Shown here piece by piece: positions 22,395-33,061 of a stretch of DNA of 64,000 nucleotides. Every line of letters starts with the position of its first letter. Position 1 is the stretch's first letter. Origin of the DNA: Cocos nucifera (lineage: Eukaryota; Streptophyta; Magnoliopsida; Arecales; Arecaceae); NCBI GenBank assembly GCA_006176705.1, contig QRFJ01007241.1, forward strand, positions 1-64,000, written 5' to 3'. The notes beneath the pieces were generated by a model. It ran no database searches. It saw only the letters and a list, made by a program, of their open reading frames with translations, and was not told where the DNA came from. The position numbers and the translations under genes were made by a program.

Positions 22395-23557
22395 TTGAAA
22401 GAAGGTTTGACCAAACATGAAAGTATTTTGATTGAAGTGGCACTGGATTGATTCAGTCTAGAGCTCAAAGAAAGTCAAGATTAAGACTATAAATCAGAAT
22501 TACTAGATATATTATTTTTTTCTTTTTAGTTTTGATCATTTTTTTCTTTTATTTTTTAGTAATTTGTTGTTGCTCTTTTACTACTTTGGTGTGTGTTTTT
22601 AATTTTACAAAGAAAAATCAATGAGAACTCAAGCCAAATTTCAAAGCTTCAAAAAATCAGACTGAACCAAATCAGGTGTATTCCTTCCTATCCTTCATTG
22701 CACCCTTTATTTTTCTTTGTCCATTGAGATAATGTAGAATAAGATGGAGGGTAGGAAAAATTTTTGAAAAAAAAAATCTTTTTAAATCATGTGTCAAGAA
22801 GAAAATCTTGAGCAAGATAGACTAGAAAAAGTGATAAAAGTTAGAAGTATTTGTGAATAAATGTAATGAGTTAAAGAAATAGATTAGTTGGTCAGACTTT
22901 TAGCAGCCTACTTAGGTCACCTAAAGACTATTAGCACTTCTAATTGCACATGTACACTAACAAGACAAAGTAGGTATTGATTATAAGGCCAACTGAGGAT
23001 TCAATTATCATTGAAAATTGATAATTAATATACATTCCAATCAAAAAAACTTGAATTTAAGAAAAGAGCTACCTGCCTAAAATAAAGTACAAAAAATAGA
23101 GTATATATGGATTGCCTAAAGCTTAGTAACTGGATCTCTGCACCTAGGTCAAGTGTGGAGGTTCATGTCAAATGATAGAGGGAAGGCTAGGATGCTCAGC
23201 ATAAAAAAAAAAGGGGGGGGGGGGGGCAGTGTGAAAACTATCTTATTCATGAGTTTAAATTGGGAATGTATAGAAAATAAATCAAAATAGGTGATAAGAA
23301 AAGATACTTTTGTCCTTTAAATTAACTTTGAAATGCTAAGTTAGTCATCATAAACATAAGTGCTGTAGATCTTTAGATATATTCTAAGAAAGTTTCTAAT
23401 TGTATTGACTGCGAAATTGGCTTCTGAAACTCAATGCTTAGTTAGTGATATTTTCTAAACTTTTTGATCTTTAATCCTAGCTCTATTTTTATGAAAGAGG
23501 ATCTTATTAAAACATGGTGATAAATAAAGTATTGCTAAAGAACTAGCAATGACTAAG
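22395..23557 (+). other. non-coding 3' internal region of element E
   Basis: AT-rich, no gene recognised. It contains the homopolymer junction A10-G14 at 23203-23226. It takes the place where RT, RNase H and integrase would be in an autonomous element. Confidence 0.6.
23203..23226. repeat. A10-G14 homopolymer junction
   Basis: Ten A directly followed by fourteen G, inside the non-coding part of E. Length is prone to sequencing error. Confidence 0.8.
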
Positions 23558-23567
23558 TTGGGGGGTG
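23555..23567 (+). other. polypurine tract of element E
   Basis: AAGTTGGGGGGTG directly before the TGATAAGTG start of the 3' LTR; primes plus-strand synthesis in this class of element. Confidence 0.85.
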
Positions 23568-25471
23568 TGATAAGTGATAAAAATATACTAATAAAAATAT
23601 TAAATTATAAAATAAATTAACTTATTTTTAAAAAAATTGATATTTTTATTGATCTTATGCAGAAAAGAAGGCCACCAATGTGAAGAGCTTATTTTTCTAA
23701 TTCAAATAAAATAAATTTCAAGCAAAATGGATTCCAAACGAGCCCATAATCAATTTTCAAAGAAAAAATATATATATACTTAGCCGAAAGGTTCGGTTCA
23801 AATCGGCGCAGCAAACCAACTGGACCATCCACTAAACTGACCACTGATGCCCCCACTGATGCATCACTAACGTCATGATTTTTTTCTGCGTACGGTGGAT
23901 AGGAACAGTAACAAAGCAAGGGCATATATGGAAATTCATAGGAGCGCCCGCATGCTGATTGGATACTGATTGATGTGGTCTATGCAAGATCGGGCTCAAG
24001 CATGGTCTACCCAAGCCTAGGCCAAGATCGATAGATGCTGTTGCTTGGTTTTTGATCCAATTGCTATAAATGAGGCACTGACGGATGGTTGAACTCCCTC
24101 CCAGTGCTGATCCAATGGTCGGGATGGATTCCGATTTTAAATAAGGTATAGAAGCCTTTCTTCAGCATGATCGGATGACCTAGATTTGTTCCATCAAGAA
24201 GATTTGATGGCTGTGGTTCAATCCGACTAGAACTAGGTTTTAAAAGGGGTTATTAAGCCAATTTTGGTTCATTTGATCGACATCCAATGGTCAGAATCAA
24301 TCCAAGGCTCTTTTTGAGTTGTTTTGAGAGTTTTAAACATGATTTCAATAGGGTTTCGACCCAAGACCATCCTGTTAGCCTATTTAAAGACCTACTGCCT
24401 GCTGTTTTTGGGGGGAGAATATAGAGCCTGGGAATAGTAGAGATGAGAAAGAGGAGAGAGGGTTTGAGAGGAGATTTTAGAGAGAACCTGGGAGAGAGAC
24501 AGAGAGCTAAAGGAAAGAACAAAGAGGGAGGTTGAAAGTTATTTTTTTTTCTTTATTCTTCTTTCTTTCTTTCTTCTTCGCGATTCATCTTTGACATCTA
24601 GCATATTGATCAAGCGGCTCTTCTTCATTAAGTTCTCCACACCAAGAGCAATGGACGATCAATTTCAGCAACAAACAAATTTTTATTTGGATTTTTATAT
24701 GTTTTTTATTTTAATTACTGTTTTTGAACCTTTTAGCATGAACTAATTTTTTTTTTATTAAGACTAAGGTGTAGCCACTCTTTTGATGTAATATTTAGTA
24801 TGATTTACTTTTAATTTTATATTTTGTTCATGAGGAGTATATCAATATGTTCTTAATGCTTTTAGATTACTAGCCATCTTCTAATTGATTTGATGGGCAT
24901 AGATGTTATGGATCAAGTACGTCTATATCGATGCTTCTTGATTTATATATCTTGTATTATGAATTGAATTAGAATTCATATACATGCGGAAATTTTAGTA
25001 TGCTTTGGATGTAGTGTATTTTAATTAGAGGATTTCACAAAACTTAAAGTATCAGTATTTATTTAAATTATGTCTGAACCAAAGGATAGTTAATAAATAT
25101 TGATAGTTTTGCTATGCCAAGACCAAAGGATAGTGAATAATCTAGGAGACTCCACCGTCACATGAAATAAAATTAACTTTATTTATATAAATACTTGAAT
25201 ATTGTATTGATTGAGTTAGTGAATCGATTTTCTTAGTAACTTTTTGCTCTTGAGTTTAAAATCCTAAAAATTATACACTCTCTATTTTTTTGTAATTTAT
25301 TAATTTATTTTTTTATTTTTTTTAATTCTAATTAATTGATTATCTAAATAAAGCTTAGAAAAAAATTTTTCAGTACTTATTTTTCAATCCTCTATGGATG
25401 ATACTCTACTCACTTACTTTATTACTTGATCGACTGATACACTTGCCATAGCTATAGATTAGCATGCATTA
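23568..25471 (+). repeat. 3' LTR of element E
   Basis: 1904 bp, starts TGATAAGTGATAAAAATAT, ends GCATGCATTA (the expected CA end has become TA). TATA-like TATTTAAAGA at 24381-24390. Includes the 183 bp at 24007-24189 that the 5' LTR lacks. Confidence 0.88.
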
Positions 25472-25568
25472 ATATCCTATTAGATATGGTCCATTCCATG
25501 ATGAGTTTCACAAACCTTCCTGATTTTTTTTAGGAATATAATTTTTTAATAGCTTTTTATATACTAAA
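25472..25568 (+). pseudogene. copia element D: integrase sliver between E and C
   Basis: Ninety-seven bases of D remain between two large insertions. 25472-25476 is the right TSD of E, and 25564-25568 (CTAAA) the left TSD of C. The frame reads LLDMVHSMMSFTNLPDFF, the integrase segment after the catalytic Glu. The frame continues from 18807 and then to 35942. Confidence 0.88.
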
Positions 25569-28396
25569 TATTAGAAAATATATCCTAAAGCCAATCATCT
25601 AAGTTGTAGATGATTAAAATTTATATGTGAATTATTAGATTGTAATAGTTATTTGGTTTTTTCATCATAAAAGTTCTATCTTTCTTAAATGAACTCCTAA
25701 GTTATGATAAAATCCTTAGAACTTCACTCAATCGATAAAGAAGAATTTATTGAAAAGTTCTTAAATAGTTCACGATCAAATGATAAGTTATTAATAAGGA
25801 TGATAACTTATTGAGTATAGATCGCTGTATATCATATATATTGGTTATCCTCATAATCAAGTAGTATAAAGATACTGGTATGACATGCAGGTGAGATGTA
25901 AAAGTATATCTACGCTGAACGTGCTTTACTATCAAAAGTAGCTAGCTAAGGCCAATCGGTATAAGTGTTCCTCCAACTCGAGATCGCCATGGTAACTTGC
26001 AAGCAACTCACTATACTTTGGTGCCAACCTAGTTATATATCTAATACAGCAACAAAAGATTTCTAAGTGCAGTCAAGTACTTATAGAGTCAATGTATGAA
26101 TCAAGATGAGATTAACCATTCTTGATTAACTTCAGGAAGTGAATGTCTTGCTGTATTTTAATTTAGCAAAACCTAGGCCCGGGTAATCCTCGTGAGGAGT
26201 CATAGAATTTACAAAATTTTGAAACATAATATGGATGACTTGTATGAGTATTGATAGCTAACTCAAAATTATTTTGAGCATTATTGATTAAAGAGATAAA
26301 TTATACGGTAACCATAGGTCAAGGTTCTAAGAATATTGCTTTACATACATTTGACCTATCCGAACATCAGTTACCATTGCTAGATGGTCATTTTGATTGA
26401 TACAGAAATTAATTTCTATACTACTAGTTTAGGTTCAAACCTATAGGGTCACACATATAAGAGATTATTATCTGATCGGATAGTTGATCGACTATTGAGA
26501 ATCATTCGATGATCAAATCATCAATGCGATTGATGATTGATTAAGTACAAGTATTGCGGAGGATCGATTAGTAACTGAATTGCTAATTAGTTTGATTTGA
26601 TTGAGCAATTAGGCTAAGATCGAGTCTAATTGAATGAGATTCAATTAGAATTAGTTTGGATTTAATTGGATTAAGTCCAATTGGTTTATTGGATAAGCCA
26701 GTTTCAAGGAAGAACAAGTTCTTGTTTAGTTAGAACTTGAGTACACCTAATTTTTAATTTAATTAAAAATTAAATTAGATTTAAATTTTAATTTAATTTT
26801 ATTTAATTGGGATCCTAGTTGGACTAGGATCATCCAAAATTAGATTGTATTAATTCTAATTTAAGTAAAATTTAAATTAGATTTGACCTAGTCTAAATAA
26901 GAGAGCCCTAGTTGGACTAGGACTCCTATTTCTTTGCACCACTAAGAAACCCACACCCCACTTTTATTTCCTAATGTTTACATGATTTTTCCCTTGCTTA
27001 AGAAAGGTTTCCACACTCACTCCTAGTTGGTTTTGAAAAGAAATTTGAATTGGTCAAAGATGGGAAGTTGTTTTTCTTAGGACTTTAATTAGTTAGAGTT
27101 TTAAATGTCGAAAACTCTTCCTCCCTCTTTGTGATTTATTTATTACACCTCCTTATTTTTGTGTGCCCTACATTGGTTTCTGGTTCTCCATGCCAAAATT
27201 ATAGGAGGTGACATCGAAGAGTTGGATGCCACCAAGACTCCTTGGTTTGTTTCCTATTATGACTAGATTTTGACCTAGTCTTCTAATTAAATAGGGGTGC
27301 CTCCCATATTGTTTGTTGGCATGAAAACCTCCAGATTTTCCATGTAAAAGAGAGCAGGCATGGGAGGTTTGGTGCTCCAAGGTTTTGGGCATGGTGGTCT
27401 CATTAGGACATGAAAGATTCTTGTCTTGATGAGAACAAATAAAGAGAAGATTGTCTTCTCTTAGGGTTCCTTTGTCTTTTCCATCCTTTGAGGAATTGTT
27501 CCATGAAGAAAATTAGAGAGGAAGACATGAGGGGTGTGGAGGATGGGTGCTCCAAGTTGTTGGGGCATTGTGATTTCTTTTGGACATGATATGATCATGT
27601 CCTGATGTAGAAAAAAGTAGAGAAGATGGTCTTCTCTTAGGGTTTCTTTGAATGACCTTTTCTTCTCAATTTTTGAGAAATTTTTTCATAAGAAGAGTTA
27701 GAGAGAAAGAGATTTGGAGCATGGGATAATTCTAGAAGAGAAGGTCTCCTCTTGTCCAGGCGTACGGATCTATTTAGGATATCAATGGTTGATGTCCTGA
27801 GAGAGAAGATGTATCTTCTCTTAGAGCTTTTTCTTAATCCTTTTCTTTTCTATTTTTTGGGAGATCCAAAAGTTGGTCTTCTTCCTTCATCCTCCTTATT
27901 TTTCATCTCTTGGAGTATCCAAGAGATTTAAAGAATTTTTTTTATAGATAGACCATCAGGAGCGATCCATAAGAAGTTTGCACTTTAAGTGGATCTTTAT
28001 TCGACGAACCTTCAATCTGCATAGCAATCTCGTATGGACTATCCATAGAGGTTGTACATATTGTGCGGCTCCAAGCAATAAAGGACAACATTGGATTTCA
28101 ACTATGGTTCTCTCAACCCGCATAAAAGTAAGAGGTCTGATCTCTTTTCTGACCTAAATATGATCTAGGATTTCTAGAATAGTTTTAGACCTAAGGTATT
28201 GATGTGTTCAATATTAATCTCTATTTATGTTTTAGATTTATTCATGCATCATGATATATCATATATCCTAGATATAGGATTTGGTAATTAGATCGCATGC
28301 CCAATTAGGTTAAATAGTTTAATCTATGTCTTTCGCTGCATCTGATTTTGAAAAATTTTAAAATATATGCATGAAATCCTGCATGGTTTTCCAATA
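25569..28396 (+). repeat. 5' LTR of element C
   Basis: 2828 bp, starts TATTAGAAAATATATCC (TG mutated to TA), ends TTTCCAATA. Followed directly by the PBS. No convincing TATA box was fixed. Confidence 0.88.
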
Positions 28397-28397
28397 G

Positions 28398-28409
28398 TGG
28401 TATCAGAGC
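28398..28409 (+). other. primer-binding site of element C
   Basis: TGGTATCAGAGC, one base after the LTR, complementary to the initiator tRNA-Met 3' end. Confidence 0.92.
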
Positions 28410-30390
28410 TCTAGGTTGTTTTATGATATGATCATGCATGCTTTAAAATAAATTTAAAAATAAAAATTAAAGATCACACATACTGATGATAAGGTTGTTC
28501 TGTTGTAAGATTAACCCCTTATAATAAAAAGATTATCCTAGTATGTGTTGATCCGAGAAAATTAGATCATAAATATATTAGATGAGATCTAAAATAATTT
28601 ATGATTTATTTTTAAATTTTAAATCTAAGATTAATTGGTTTATGATCTAAATCTTTTATCATTTAGATAAGATCTATATGATATGTTTCATGTTCTAGAT
28701 TTAGATCTTGATGTTGCATATGTTGATATATAGCTTTATTTTTGAATCTAGAATATATATGTGTGGCATATATGCTTTGTAGAATTTAAATTGAGAACTT
28801 ACTTTCTATAAAATCCTAGATTCAAAATTCTAGTACATGATCTAAACACTGAAATAAATTAGATCTAAAACCATCAATTGAATGTGATTCAATGTAAATT
28901 GTTTACACGTTGAAAATATTTCAAAAGTTGAAATCAGAGACTAGTTCTAAGGTTCTAAACCTCAACCCATCAGCCTTGAACTTAATTCAGAATTAAGTGA
29001 TTGTTTAGGATCTAGGTTTGTGATTTGAAGATCCTAAGTCAATTTCATAAATCACATGTTAAAGGATTATGAGTTAGCTTTGATCAGGTCATTAATTAGG
29101 TTAGACCTAGGTTAGATTAAATATGAACTAAGTTAAAAAATTGATCAAACCTAATTAATAGTTAATTAGGATTAGGTCATTTCTTTTCAATCAATCAATC
29201 TGATAGTTGTAGTTGATCATAGTCCATACATCTAACAAATGGATCTGATCGTGGCTTAGTGATTGAGCCCAAGTCTTTAGGCAGATCAAATAAAAACTGA
29301 AAAATCAATTGATGTCTAAGGTAAGTCTGACATTTCTAGACTGATGATTTTTAATTGGCAGCCTGCTTATCTGACCATTTCTGATGATGTGTAAGAAAAG
29401 CCTTGGCAGACCCTCCTGCCGATCTCACTTATCTGACCAATATGGTTTATCAGCTTTTGATTAGGTTGCTCTTTGATTCATGCTAACCCATGTCACATAG
29501 AAAATCTGTGAGACTGATTTTATTTAGTGAGATTGATCTAAGTGCCCCTGGACCAAAATTAATCCTAGTCCTCATCAATGACTTGTGAAGTTAGTGGAAG
29601 AATTTGACTTGGTGAAGTTAGTAGAAGCAATTTGGTTCATGTCTTCTCTTTCCTTAAATTATAAATAAATTTTAAATCCTCTAAAATTATTAAATCCTTA
29701 AAATGATAAAATTATGGAGATAACTGAGTCATAGCCTCTCATTAAGATGTTTGATAATGGATCTAATAGCCTGGGTAAACATTGGAGGTGCCTTATACTT
29801 AATGTTCATCGAGATATTAGAATTATCATTCATCATATGATGACTTAGATGTATCTCTCTAATGATGGTTAGGTTGACCAACTAAAGTTGGGTTTCATCA
29901 TTCGTCGATTAGATGCACCAAGTATAGTCATGTTAATGGTTGGACCTAACCAGATCCTTATAGTGGAGGCCAAAGCCTACTAATTAAATTTCTGAAGCAA
30001 AATTTAATTACTAAAAATTATTTAAAAAATAATTGGTTAAAGAACCTATCCATAGATGCACATAGGCTGATTGACCAAAGTTGAGTTTGTGTGTAGCCTA
30101 TGTGGATTCTAGTACCTACTAGAAAATTAAATTGATTTTTTAAATTAGAGGTAGAGACTATCGATTTGAATAAAATAGTAGGAGAACTTTTAGACTAAAG
30201 TCTGAGTCTCTAGATTTAAAATAATTCATATACTTTAGATCATTGTTCTCTTTTCTTTAGATTAAGACTAATTTCTAATTATTTCAATCACTATCAGACA
30301 ATGATGTGCTTATGGGATCCAACTTCAATAATCAGTATCTAAAGTTGAATTTGGCTCAGCAGCATGAAAGAATTCATGCTAGGACTTGTT
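28410..30390 (+). pseudogene. element C leader and decayed gag
   Basis: About 2 kb between PBS and zinc knuckle. The first part (to about 29640) is AT-rich leader with no frame. The second (about 29640-30390) is where gag should be and shows only scattered gag-like phrases with many stops and shifts. Called gag by position and by the zinc knuckle that follows, not by a readable fold. Confidence 0.5.
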
Positions 30391-31000
30391 GGCCCAATCA
30401 AAATAATAAGTCTAAGAATAACCTAAATCAGGTGGAGTGCTTCTAATGTAAGAAGCAGGATCCCAGGAAGAAGAATTATTTTACTTCCCTTGACCTTAAT
30501 AGACAGAATAAGAGAAAAGAGAAAGGAGTTACTTGTCAAGGATGTTATATGATAACACCTTATAATTCCTCTGTTTGTAACTATATTAACTAGGTATTGG
30601 ATACCAGTAGTCTTATACAATTTATTGCAAAAACTATAAGTAGAAAGTTTGAAAATGGTGAGAGATTCCTGAATATTAGGGATGGAAATCCTATTCCAAT
30701 CCTAGCTTTAGGAACTATCGAGCTTATTTTAAAAATTATCATTTTGAGTGACTGTCACTATTATCTATCATTTATGATAAATGTGATCTCTATTGGCTTT
30801 TTGGCTAGAGATGGTTATCATTTATCAATAAAAAAAGATTATTATGATATCATTATGAATGATGTTACAATAATATATGGATAACAAAGAAATAATATTT
30901 AATATCTATCATAGTCTATTAAGTATAATGTACATATTTAATAAATACCCAAGTTAGATAATATCACGGATACCTACCTTTGACATTATAGGCTTAGTCA
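30391..31000 (+). pseudogene. element C: gag end and protease
   Basis: The zinc knuckle region reads EXFXCKKQDPRKKNYF with its Cys/His partly lost, then LDLNRQNKRKEKG. The 95-codon open stretch at 30597-30884 (LDTSSLIQFIAKTISRKF) is the aspartic protease region; the expected catalytic DTG-like site reads LDTSS. The tail (FMINVISIGFLARDGY) matches the end of copia protease. It lies between gag and integrase as expected. A very similar decayed stretch occurs in G (53765-54300). Confidence 0.7.
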
Positions 31001-31930
31001 TGTTAACAGATAAACAGGTTAACCTTAGAGGAAAACTTCGACATCAATGATTGTGAATCATTGATATTCTGTGAGTCTTATCTTCTTGAAAAGATGACAA
31101 AGTCACTTTTTACTAAAAAAAGATGAAAGAACCGATAAAGTTCTAAGTCTCATACATAGTAATGTATGTGAACCTATAAACTTAAGTACCAGAGAAGGAT
31201 ATTAATATTTCATTATGTTTATAGATGACCTATCTAGGTATGGGTGTGTCTAGCTAGAATCATTTGAAATGTTCAAATAATTTCATAATGAAATAGAAAA
31301 ATAAACTAGGAAAGATATTAGAACTCTTCGATCAGATCAAGAAGGTGAATACTTATCTAGTAAATTTTTGACATATCTAAAAGAAAATAAGATTTTCTCT
31401 TAGTAGACTCCTTCCAGAACATAGTGTATTGAAAAGGAGAAATCAAACTTTGTTGGAAATGATTTGATCTATGATGAGGTTTACTATCCTGCTTGTTTTC
31501 ATTTTAGGGTTATGTTCTTGAGACTGTTTATTTTACTCTAAAAATTATACCAAGTAAATCTATCACAAAGACTCCATATGGGATATGGATTGGGCATAGA
31601 CCTAGACTCTGTCACCTTCGAGCTTAGGATTGTCAGGCCTATGTCAAATGTTTGCACATGGATAAACTTGGAGCCCGGTTCCATAGATGTATGTTTATAG
31701 GGTATCCTAAGAAAACTAGGGGTCATTACTTCTACCATACTAAAGAACATAAGATGATCGTCACCAGTAGGACATTCTTTTTGAAAAAAAAGTTTCTTAA
31801 GTAGGAACTGATGCCTGTAAAGTTGAACTTAAGGAAGTTCAATCGGTAGAAAGTATCAATACAATCTAGTAAACCTACAGAATTGGATTTGATCATATCA
31901 AATTTAGAGCCCAATAACTTGACATCATTA
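31001..31930 (+). pseudogene. element C: integrase
   Basis: The integrase is readable in pieces: SNVCEPINLSTREGYXYFIMFIDDLSRYG with the first Asp, then IRTLRSDQEGEYLSSKFLTYLKENKI with the second, then RTXCIEKEKSNF near the Glu, which is obscured. The C-terminal half reads NLEPGSIDVCL and further phrases ending at about 31930. Stops are frequent. Homologous to D 18357-18812 and G 54400-55003. Confidence 0.75.
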
Positions 31931-33050
31931 AGAAGATTCGATAGAGTACCGCATTAGCCAGATAGATACTTTGGTATTTAGGTCTAAGATGGTGATCCTA
32001 TTGGGCTCGATGAGAATAATGAGGATCTGATCACTTATATGGATGCTATGCAGAGAGAACTCTGAGAAGTAGCTTGAAGCCAAAAAATCCAAATTGAAGT
32101 CCATGGAAATCAATAATGTATTGACACTAGTTGATTCACCTAAAGGGATAAAATCCAATGGATGCAAATGAATTTTCAAAAGGATCAGAGTAGTGCAAAC
32201 GGAAAGGTAGAGACCAATAAAGCCCATTTGGCTATCATCTTGGAGTTGGAACATATATTTTGAACATATGTTTTGTTATAAACAAAGAGGAACCCTGCAT
32301 TTATAAGTGGGCAAAAGGTTCTGTAGTATTATTTCTTGTGTTGTCTATGGATGATATTCTCTTAATCGAGAATGACATTCCAGCATTATAAGGAATAAAG
32401 ATTTAACTATCATCTTATTTCTTTATGTACAAGACTAGACATGGTATACTCACTAGAGGTAGTGAGCAGATACCAGTCTAATTTGGATGAAAATCACTAG
32501 AAGATTATATAGACAATCCTTAAGTATTTAAGAAATACTAAGGTCCAGTGACTCATATATAGAGAAATTGACTTAAAACTTATGAAATATTTTAATTTTA
32601 ATTTTTAGACAGATAAAGATGATAGCAGGAGAGTATTGGGTCATAATTTTACTCTAATTGAAGGAGCAATTTGCTAGAAAGATTTCAAGCAGAATACTGT
32701 AACCTATTCTGTTAGTGATGTAGAGTACATCATGGCATCTAATGCTGCCATGTAGGCTGTGTAATGGCATGAGTTCATTAGCAAGTTAGAAGAGACATCC
32801 TCCATTGATGGTCTAGTCTTAATATAGTACTGGAGCCATACTCAGGCTAAAAAATTGAAGGTACACCATAAGATCAGCATACTCTACATCTCTATCATCT
32901 TAGATTTTAGATCAGGGTGACGTCAACCTTTAGAAGATCGATGCAAAAGGAGAACTTGACTGACCCATTTACTAAAGTCTCAAAACTAAGGAGTTCTACG
33001 AGCTCAGGTAGAAGATAGGATATTTGATATTGTTCTATTTGGTTATAATC
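31931..33050 (+). pseudogene. element C: RT (internally deleted) and RNase H
   Basis: RT begins at about 32090 (ALTLVDSPKGIKSNGCK-like) and jumps at about 32260-32285 directly to EEPCIYKWAKGSVV, leaving out the middle of the polymerase, by comparison with D (about 36560-36960). The active-site box reads SMDDILLIEND at 32345-32375, with the Tyr changed to Ser. RNase H follows: VTYSVSDVEYIMA, then WHEFISKLEE, then LTDPFTK near 32960. A weak polypurine tract (AGGTAGGAGT, 33051-33060) closes the internal region. Confidence 0.78.
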
Positions 33051-33061
33051 TAGGTAGGAGT

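Larger units (their letters stand above)
18813..25471 (+). mobile_element. Athila-like gag-pro element E
   Basis: A complete LTR element in plus orientation with 5-bp TSD, two LTRs, a PBS, a polypurine tract, gag and protease, but no RT, RNase H or integrase in its 3.04-kb internal region. The end sequences TGATAAGTG ... GTATCA and the polypurine tract AAGTTGGGGGGTG are those of Athila-type elements. It must have moved with enzymes from a relative, or lost them by deletion in an ancestor. It lies in the integrase of D. The first 205 bp of the two LTRs differ at about 24 positions by eye, so the insertion is old. Confidence 0.85.

Noticed and set aside
24253..24522. 89-codon minus-strand frame
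   Set aside because: Antisense shadow of the GAGAGA-rich leader of the E 3' LTR; absent as a continuous frame in the 5' LTR.
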